Source: DAOUBF01 sp034432795 | Lineage (GTDB): Bacteria > Chloroflexota > Anaerolineae > DSLN01 | DNA length: 61,110 bases | Reading direction: 5' to 3' | Assembly: GCA_034432795.1 (NCBI GenBank) | Contig: DAOUBF010000070.1 | Location: forward strand, 1 to 61,110 | Shown: positions 54,321 through 61,110 of the stretch, in pieces | Layout of the letters: every line of letters starts with the position of its first letter | Numbering within the stretch: position 1 is the first letter of the stretch | Program-made: the position numbers and the translations under genes | Notes under the pieces: generated by a model | Databases searched by the model: none | What the model saw: the letters and a program-made list of their open reading frames with translations, nothing else | What the model was told of the DNA's origin: nothing

Positions 54321-55010
54321 CGCACTCCTCCTGTATTTCTACAGGCGCAGACTATATCTTGATCTCCGCCCTTGAGTATTTACGGCTTCCCGATGGATTC
54401 ATCTCAAACGCTAAGTCTAAGATGCGCTCAAACCCCTCGCGGCTCAGGTGTTCGCCCCGGTACATCCTGCGACACACCTCCGCAAAGAGTTCAAACTCGC
54501 GCCGCTTGCTGGAGAGCAAGGGATTTTCCTCAAAATGAGGGAGTACCCGCTCCACCAGGTCAGCGACACTTCGCACCTCATACTTCAGCGTCCGATCTGA
54601 GCGATCTGGGCGGATCGTCCCACAGCCGAAGGAATGCCTCAGCATCTCTAACACTTCAGCGCGGTCACCGTTCTGGCTGACCGAGAAACTCGGTCGAATC
54701 TCCCAACCAAAACGATGCCGTTTACCTTTGTTTACAGAGACACAGAAACACCCTTCGCCATCAACGAACCCGCTCAGATAAGCGTTGATATCCATCGGCA
54801 CATCCTGGCAGAGATCACCGGCGTATGATGGCGACCCTAGATTTGCCTTACGGCACGATCGCCATCTCAGCATACCGCTTCAGTCGTTACGGGGTCAAGT
54901 AGCATACTTGACTTCCCACGGTGTCACCCTCTCTTTAGCACGACGCCCTAGCACGTCGCAACGAGGTCGGGCTCCACCGTTATTAGCCGGTACGGGCTTG
55001 TTGTCGACTC
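54321..55010 (-). ncRNA. Group I intron after 23S position U1951 (L1951)
   Basis: 690 nt. The 5' exon ends TAGTCGGGT and the 3' exon starts AAGTTCCGAC, which matches E. coli U1951/A1952. The intron ends in G. It contains an endonuclease gene at 54352-54795. It is separated from the next intron upstream by a 28-nt exon only. Confidence 0.88.
54352..54795 (-). CDS. LAGLIDADG homing endonuclease of the U1951 intron
   Basis: 147 aa from the ATG at 54795 (MDINAYLSGFVDGEGCF). An upstream in-frame ATG at 54873 would give 173 aa. A single motif LSGFVDGEGCF is followed by the LAGLIDADG_1 pattern (RPSFSVSQNGDRAEVLEMLRHSFGCGTIRP). It is contained within the intron. Confidence 0.87.
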   Translation of the reverse strand: MDINAYLSGFVDGEGCFCVSVNKGKRHRFGWEIRPSFSVSQNGDRAEVLEMLRHSFGCGTIRPDRSDRTLKYEVRSVADLVERVLPHFEENPLLSSKRREFELFAEVCRRMYRGEHLSREGFERILDLAFEMNPSGSRKYSRAEIKI

Positions 55011-55038
55011 ACCCGACTAGGAATTTCGCTACCTTAGG

Positions 55039-55714
55039 CAGTCACTCTCATGTCGCCATGAGGACTGGACCATCTCTTCATCCCGTTTCCGGGATGTCCG
55101 GCGTATGGTCTCTGAGGATTCTCTCACGCACTTCTGTCAATGGACGCACGCGCTGGCGTCCTTTACCCTGTGGGTTCATGGCATAAGCCTTCTCGACTAT
55201 GCTCACTAACCCCTGCGGGTTAAGATGTTCCTTGCGGGCCATCATGTCCAGGATCTCCCGAAACCTCTCAAAGGTCTCCCGCCTAGCGCTGAACGGTAGC
55301 ACATACCGTTCAAAGAAGGGAATAACCTTTTCACGCAGGCTTCTACGATCTGTGATGGCATAGACCAGCACATTGGGATTTCCTGGTTTGGGGAAGATCC
55401 TCCCTGTTTGGAAGATCGCCCGTGCCAGCTCAAGAAGCTGGCGGCCACTGACGTGTTGATACAGAAAGAATTCTGGGTCCACGTAGTAGCCAAAGCGGGC
55501 GCCAGGATGCTCTTTGATACTCACTGTGAGCGTCCCTTCCCCTTCAATGAACCCTGCCAGGAACCACCTCGCCTCTTGGGTGCGCGAGAGTCTTTCCTGC
55601 TGATCGGCTCCACCCATCGCGTTGTCACCTCCTCGGTAGCGTGGGATTCACGAGCTGTTCCAGCATATAGCCGGATTTTATAACGGCCCTTCCGGGTGAC
55701 TCTGGCCCGGTCCT
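55039..55714 (-). ncRNA. Group I intron after 23S position U1923 (L1923)
   Basis: 676 nt. The 5' exon ends TATAACGGT and the 3' exon starts CCTAAGGTAGCG, which is the classic I-CeuI recognition region. The intron ends in G. It contains the endonuclease gene at 55078-55617. Confidence 0.9.
55078..55617 (-). CDS. LAGLIDADG homing endonuclease of the U1923 intron
   Basis: 179 aa with GAGGAGG 10 nt before the ATG. A single motif FLAGFIEGEGTLTVS (about residues 19-33) is followed by the LAGLIDADG_1 pattern (PEFFLYQHVSGRQLLELARAIFQTGRIFP). By position it is a functional analogue of I-CeuI. Confidence 0.88.
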   Translation of the reverse strand: MGGADQQERLSRTQEARWFLAGFIEGEGTLTVSIKEHPGARFGYYVDPEFFLYQHVSGRQLLELARAIFQTGRIFPKPGNPNVLVYAITDRRSLREKVIPFFERYVLPFSARRETFERFREILDMMARKEHLNPQGLVSIVEKAYAMNPQGKGRQRVRPLTEVRERILRDHTPDIPETG

Positions 55715-55751
<37 letters not shown>

Positions 55752-55776
55752 GTTCAGGCCTACGCTTGCGCCTCAG

Positions 55777-55815
<39 letters not shown>

Positions 55816-56294
55816 CCTATACCTCCTCTTACGAGTTGGCAGAGACCTGTGGTTTTGTTAACCAGTCGGTAGAGCCTCTTCTCTGCGGCCCCCCGGAGCT
55901 TGTCCGAAGACGCACCCCAGGAGGCTCCCCTTCTCCCGAAGTTACGGGGACAATTTGCCGAATTCCTTAACGAGGGTTCTCCCGTTCGCCTGAGTATCCT
56001 CTACTCGCCTACCGGTGTCGGATTGCGGTACGGGCGCGTGAACCTGGCTAGCGGCTTTTCTAGGCTGCGGCTCGGGCCACTTCTGGCTCTAAGGCCCGCC
56101 ATCCCGCTCCCCTCTCCGCTCCCGGACTTCCCTAGGAGCCTCACAGAGGTCGGCGGTTAGCACCTGCACGACCAATCGCAGGCTGGCCTCTGCCACAGCG
56201 TCCCCGCATCGCTCATAGCGGTTCGACGCGGTACTGGAATGTTGACCAGTTGTCCATCGCCTACGCCTGTCGGCCTCGGCTTAGGCCCCGACTC

Positions 56295-56327
<33 letters not shown>

Positions 56328-56529
56328 GAGGCATTCGGCGAACCCGGTTCTCACGGGTTTTGCGCTACTCATGCCGGCATTCTCTCTTCCCTGGCCTCCA
56401 CCGCTCCTTTCGGTACGGCTTCCACGACCAGGCAATGCTCCCCTACCGCGCCAGGCGCGTCACCGCGCCTGACACCCGTAGCTTCGGTGTCCCGCTTAGC
56501 CCCGTTACATTTTCCGCGCAGGACCACTT

Positions 56530-56593
<64 letters not shown>

Positions 56594-57062
56594 AAGTAGT
56601 CCCACCACGTTTCCCACTGAGCGGGAACTTCAGGACCTTAGCTGACGGTCCGGGCTGTTTCCCTCTCGACGATGAAACTCATCTCCCACCGTCCGACTGC
56701 CGCGCTCACTGTCATGGCATTCGGAGTTTGAGATGGTTTGGTAAGCTATTCGCCCCCTAGCCAATCCAGTGCTCTACCTCCATGACAGATACGCGACGCT
56801 CGCCCTAAAGCGATTTCGGGGAGAACAAGCTATCTCCTGGTTCGGTTGGCATATCACCCCTACCCACAGCTCATCCCCTAGTTTTGCAACACTAGTGGGT
56901 TCGGGCCTCCACGCGAGGTTAATCGCGCTTCACCCTGGCCATGGGTAGCTCACCAGGTTTCGTGTCTACTCCCTGCGACCAGCGCCCTCTTCAGACTCGC
57001 TTTCGCTACGGCTCCGGGTGTGACTCCCTTAACCACGCCACAGAGAGTAACTCGCCGGCTCA

Positions 57063-57200
57063 TTCTCCAAGAGGCACGCCCTCAGGCGTGCCAGGGGCTC
57101 CCTCTAACCCCAGGCCGAGGCTCCTGCCGCCCGAAGGCGGCGGGAGGTGTAGACCCGGAGCATGATGAGGGATGGCAACCTGGCATAGCCCTTGGACTGT
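57063..57200 (-). other. Enlarged helix 25 of 23S rRNA
   Basis: Between conserved flanks of domain I, this helix-25 region is about 90 nt longer than the roughly 30-nt E. coli equivalent. It contains strong internal stems such as CCGCCGCCTTCGGGCGGC. Long helix-25 extensions are known in other bacteria; it is a normal variable region rather than an intron. Confidence 0.6.
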
Positions 57201-57242
57201 TTGTGAGCACACGGTTTCAGGTTCTATTTCACTCCCCGCACT

Positions 57243-57316
<74 letters not shown>

Positions 57317-57805
57317 GCCTCCCTGCTTCCCGCAGGATTAGCGTGCCCCGCGGTACTCCAGATCACGACAGGAGGAGGAAACCTTTCGCCTACAGGGCTT
57401 TCACCTTCTATGGCCGGACTTTCCAGACCGTTCGGCTAGATTTCCTCTTGGTCACTCCTTGAGGACGCTGCCGCTCCTCGGTCGTGTCTGCCTACCCCCC
57501 AGTGACATAGGCCGGCAGGCCACTCAGTCACTGAGGTTTGGGCTGTTCCCCGTTCGCTCGCCACTACTAGGGGAATGCTCTCTTTTCCTCGCGCTACTGA
57601 GATGTTTCAGTTCGCGCGGTGCCCCCCGCCTTGCGGCGGTGCTCCGGCATTCACCGGAGCGGGTTTCCCCATTCGGGTATCCCCGGATCACAGCCTGCAC
57701 ACGGCTCCCCGAGGCTTATCGCAGTGTACCACGCCCTTCATCGGCGCTTGACGCCAAGGCATCCACCGTGTGCCCGTAGTAGCTTCTTCACGTGAAGATG
57801 CCGAT

Positions 57806-57835
57806 GCGTTCTGTTCAGTTGTTAAGGTGCCAGGC
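57806..57835 (-). other. 23S processing stem, 5' arm
   Basis: Pairs with 51669-51698 at 29 of 30 positions (see the 3' arm entry) and so brackets the whole intron-bearing 23S gene. Confidence 0.8.
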
Positions 57836-57924
57836 TGTCCCCTGTCCTCCTCGGACAGGCGACAAAACGACCTGGCATACGCCAGGTCATAGGAACGACA
57901 CTGTTCGTATGTCAGAGAAAACGG

Positions 57925-58104
57925 TATGCAGTTAGGTTGTAAGCTCCTCTGTCAAGCGCGTTTTCTCTCCACCTCAAGCACGAGCCATTATACATCTGAG
58001 AGGCAAATCTGTCAAGAGCGGTTTTCTTTTTAGCTTACGCCACCACCCACTACTCTCGCTGCCTCCTAAACAGGGATTATATAAGCGAGTCGCGATTCTG
58101 TCAA
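57925..58104 (-). promoter_or_regulatory. Tandem promoters upstream of 23S rRNA
   Basis: Three repeats of an AGAAA(A)CnGCnCTTGACAGA-like element lie in this roughly 300-nt stretch. P1: TTGACA 58104-58099, 17 nt, TATAAT 58081-58076. P2: TTGACA 58015-58010, 17 nt, TATAAT 57992-57987. Both are perfect consensus promoters. P3 has TTGACA at 57955-57950 but only a weak -10 (CTGCAT or TGCATA). These would drive 23S-5S independently of 16S. P1's -35 overlaps the stop codon of the upstream protein gene. Confidence 0.8.
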
Positions 58105-58652
58105 GGCCGTTTCTTCGCAATTCCAGCGACTACCCTTAACAACTTACCATCTAATGCCGAGATACCGTATGTTACACCGTCAGCCTCGACGAACTCCGGC
58201 ATCGTGCCCAGCCCTCCAACAACTCTGACGAACACTTTGCCCTTAATAATCACGACCCATATCGGCTCCGATGCGATCTCTGGATCGGCAAATTCGTCTC
58301 CCCAGTACACATCGGATGCCTCCTGCCGTGTCGCATACGATTCAACAACGATCCTATCAGGATTAGCAGCGACTGTCTCTTCTGTCAGCGGCTCTTCGCG
58401 GATAGTCCACAAGGAATCATAATATAAAGCCCGATGAATGGCCTCATCGCGGTTCGTTACAGGAACTCCTCCGCTAGCTAGGCTTGGTGCAACTGTAGGC
58501 TCAGGGCCTGGTGTAGGAGGAGGAACCGGAGTTGGGGCCCCGGACCACCATCCCCATGGGGGAGTCGCTACGGCTACCGCCGTGGCTGCCAGAATAATCA
58601 CTAGCATCAGGATACCAATGATAGGGAAATAACCTGCAGCCTTCGTTTTCAT
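58101..58652 (-). CDS. Membrane-anchored protein of unknown function in the rRNA locus
   Basis: 183 aa. One N-terminal membrane segment (about 8-30), a Pro-rich linker (about 40-56), then a soluble domain (about 65-180) with no recognised motif. GAGG precedes the ATG. It ends just before the 23S promoters and follows the other membrane-anchored gene at 64 nt. Lower GC than the rest of the window suggests foreign or fast-evolving sequence. Confidence 0.65.
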   Translation of the reverse strand: MKTKAAGYFPIIGILMLVIILAATAVAVATPPWGWWSGAPTPVPPPTPGPEPTVAPSLASGGVPVTNRDEAIHRALYYDSLWTIREEPLTEETVAANPDRIVVESYATRQEASDVYWGDEFADPEIASEPIWVVIIKGKVFVRVVGGLGTMPEFVEADGVTYGISALDGKLLRVVAGIAKKRP

Positions 58653-58716
58653 GAGTATACCTCAATATACTTCCTACGCTGCGATCAGTCTCTTGAGGAA
58701 AAGGGTAACGCCAGTT

Positions 58717-59421
58717 TCATGGGCCCCACGCGTGATAGCCGAAATCATACTGACGTTCGATATGTCCTCCTCCGCCAACTGACGTACAACCGACGTACCC
58801 ACAGTAATTGTACAAGATCCACTGCCCTGGACCAGGCTGATATTCAGGATGATAGCCCCATACATCCATCCACCCCTGATTGACCAGGTTTTCGCTTCCG
58901 ACAGCTACCCCTCCCCCAATCGTCCATCCAAGCGCGTAAGGCGCGTACCACACAACGTTGCTGCCACGCCAGGCCTCCCAACGAGCAGCCGAATTGCTGT
59001 ACATCACTTTAAACTGATACCACGTATTGGTGGAGAGGTTACCGACGTTGGGTACATGCTGCCAGGTTCCATCGGTATCTGTGTAGCCCACATATTGTAC
59101 TAAAGCATCCCCCATGCCATAATCGGTCCCTTTTATCCATCCTGTTTCAATAAGTTCGCCGCTACATAGCCCGAATTGGCACAAACCTACCGGAGCTGCA
59201 GTCCATCTTTGCCCGTTTGGGGGAGTACCGGTCCAGACCCAAACTCTGTTTCCCTTTACGGTCTGGTTACTATAGTACCCAAACGCCCAGGCTGCCCCCG
59301 CTGCCCGCACAACGCCAACGGTAACAGATATGGAAAGCGCCACCAGTACAAGAAGCACGAGGGCCCAGGTATATCTGTCTTGTAAGACGCGGTTGGGGCA
59401 TGATGAGGGAGTGCTGTTCAC
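58717..59421 (-). CDS. Membrane-anchored secreted protein of unknown function in the rRNA locus
   Basis: 234 aa from a GTG at 59421 with GGAGAG before it. The N-terminus holds a signal or anchor segment (about 17-41). The rest is a Trp/Tyr/Gly-rich, probably beta-sheet domain outside the cell with four Cys (CQFGLC and CGYVGC, two pairs). No family is recognised. It lies 81 nt downstream of tRNA-Ala on the same strand. Confidence 0.65.
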   Translation of the reverse strand: MNSTPSSCPNRVLQDRYTWALVLLVLVALSISVTVGVVRAAGAAWAFGYYSNQTVKGNRVWVWTGTPPNGQRWTAAPVGLCQFGLCSGELIETGWIKGTDYGMGDALVQYVGYTDTDGTWQHVPNVGNLSTNTWYQFKVMYSNSAARWEAWRGSNVVWYAPYALGWTIGGGVAVGSENLVNQGWMDVWGYHPEYQPGPGQWILYNYCGYVGCTSVGGGGHIERQYDFGYHAWGP

Positions 59422-59502
59422 AGAGGACTCTCCTTACTGAGCCTTCCAAGCCCCTGTGGTACCGCTGTACACCTGAGGTGTCGTTCTACGAAGTACAGCC
59501 TC

Positions 59503-59578
59503 TGGTGGAGATGAGGGGACTCGAACCCCTGACATCCGCCGTGCAAAGGCGGCGCTCTCCCAACTGAGCTACATCCCC
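59503..59578 (-). tRNA. tRNA-Ala(TGC)
   Basis: 76 nt including an encoded CCA. The acceptor stem GGGGATG pairs with CATCTCC, the anticodon loop is TTTGCAC (anticodon UGC), and TTCGAGTC forms the T loop. It is in the usual place, in the 16S-23S spacer. Confidence 0.95.
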
Positions 59579-59589
59579 CTGGCTCTGTG

Positions 59590-59663
59590 TGGGCCTTTCT
59601 GGACTCGAACCAGAGACCTTCCCCTTATCAGAGGGACGCTCTAACCGTCTGAGCTAAAGGCCC
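59590..59663 (-). tRNA. tRNA-Ile(GAT)
   Basis: 74 nt; the acceptor GGGCCTT pairs with AAGGCCC, and the anticodon loop CTGATAA gives GAU. A CCA end is not encoded, unlike tRNA-Ala next to it. It lies just downstream of 16S, as in typical rRNA operons. Confidence 0.95.
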
Positions 59664-59791
59664 AAACCGCGCAACACCTTAACCCCTGAGGGAAGGAGCG
59701 AAGGACACAGGACATCATCACCCACCGAGGTGACGACGCTGAACCTGGGAGTAGAACCCGCCCCACACAGGGGAGGTTCGGGACTCCCTAG

Positions 59792-61110
<1,319 letters not shown>

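Noticed and set aside
57063..57200. A fifth intron in 23S
   Set aside because: The extra sequence lies in the variable helix 25, is short, forms an rRNA-like stem and has no group I ends or endonuclease.

Overview
This window looks like a piece of a moderately GC-rich member of the phylum Chloroflexota, probably an Anaerolineae-type organism and possibly a thermophile. The evidence is the overall protein style (Thr/Pro-rich linkers after membrane anchors, multi-GAF kinases, a SHOCT/bPH2 protein, a MutL-like/DUF6754 membrane operon) and many short palindromic and heptanucleotide repeats. The phylum call is inference; the 16S rRNA at the right end would settle it.

Layout. 1-3.0 kb: an nrfHA module (respiratory nitrite reduction to ammonium) and a beta-solenoid-like protein. 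3.0-7.9 kb: mutY facing a leftward group of dtd, xerC-like recombinase, bPH2/SHOCT protein, purine nucleoside phosphorylase and an anchored Ig-like protein. 8.3-13.1 kb: hypF-hypC-hypD-hypE for [NiFe]-hydrogenase maturation, preceded by a CRP/FNR-like palindrome. 13.3-19.0 kb: a membrane spermidine-synthase-like protein, a lipoprotein PCMT, an MNT/HEPN pair and comM. 19.4-25.3 kb: a signalling operon (ATPase with an OmpR-type winged helix, a four-GAF histidine kinase, a REC-histidine kinase). 25.5-32.8 kb: a seven-gene leftward operon of unknown function (zinc-ribbon membrane protein, several small membrane proteins, a MutL-like ASKHA ATPase). 33.5-38.8 kb: a BMP-type nucleoside ABC importer with a long structured leader. 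38.9-41.3 kb: an RpiR-HTH/DUF433 fusion with a DUF5615 partner, a saccharopine-dehydrogenase-like enzyme and RidA. 41.3-51.4 kb: a GTPase, two MoeA proteins (one fused to a periplasmic-binding-like domain), MFS transporter, two glycosyltransferases, a CPBP-family membrane protein and an RlmD/RumA methyltransferase.

51.5-61.1 kb: rRNA genes on the minus strand. The order in transcription is 16S (5' end outside the window), tRNA-Ile, tRNA-Ala, two membrane-anchored protein genes, then 23S and 5S. The 23S gene is about 6.1 kb because four group I introns, each with a LAGLIDADG endonuclease gene, interrupt it after positions equivalent to E. coli U1923, U1951, about U2262 and U2593. Two consensus promoters lie just upstream of 23S, and a near-perfect 30-nt processing stem brackets it, so 23S-5S looks like its own transcription unit.

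The main unusual signals are the four-intron 23S gene with a 28-nt exon, protein genes inside the rRNA locus, a family of heptanucleotide repeats inserted in frame in several proteins, the RpiR-DUF433 fusion and the MutL-like membrane operon.
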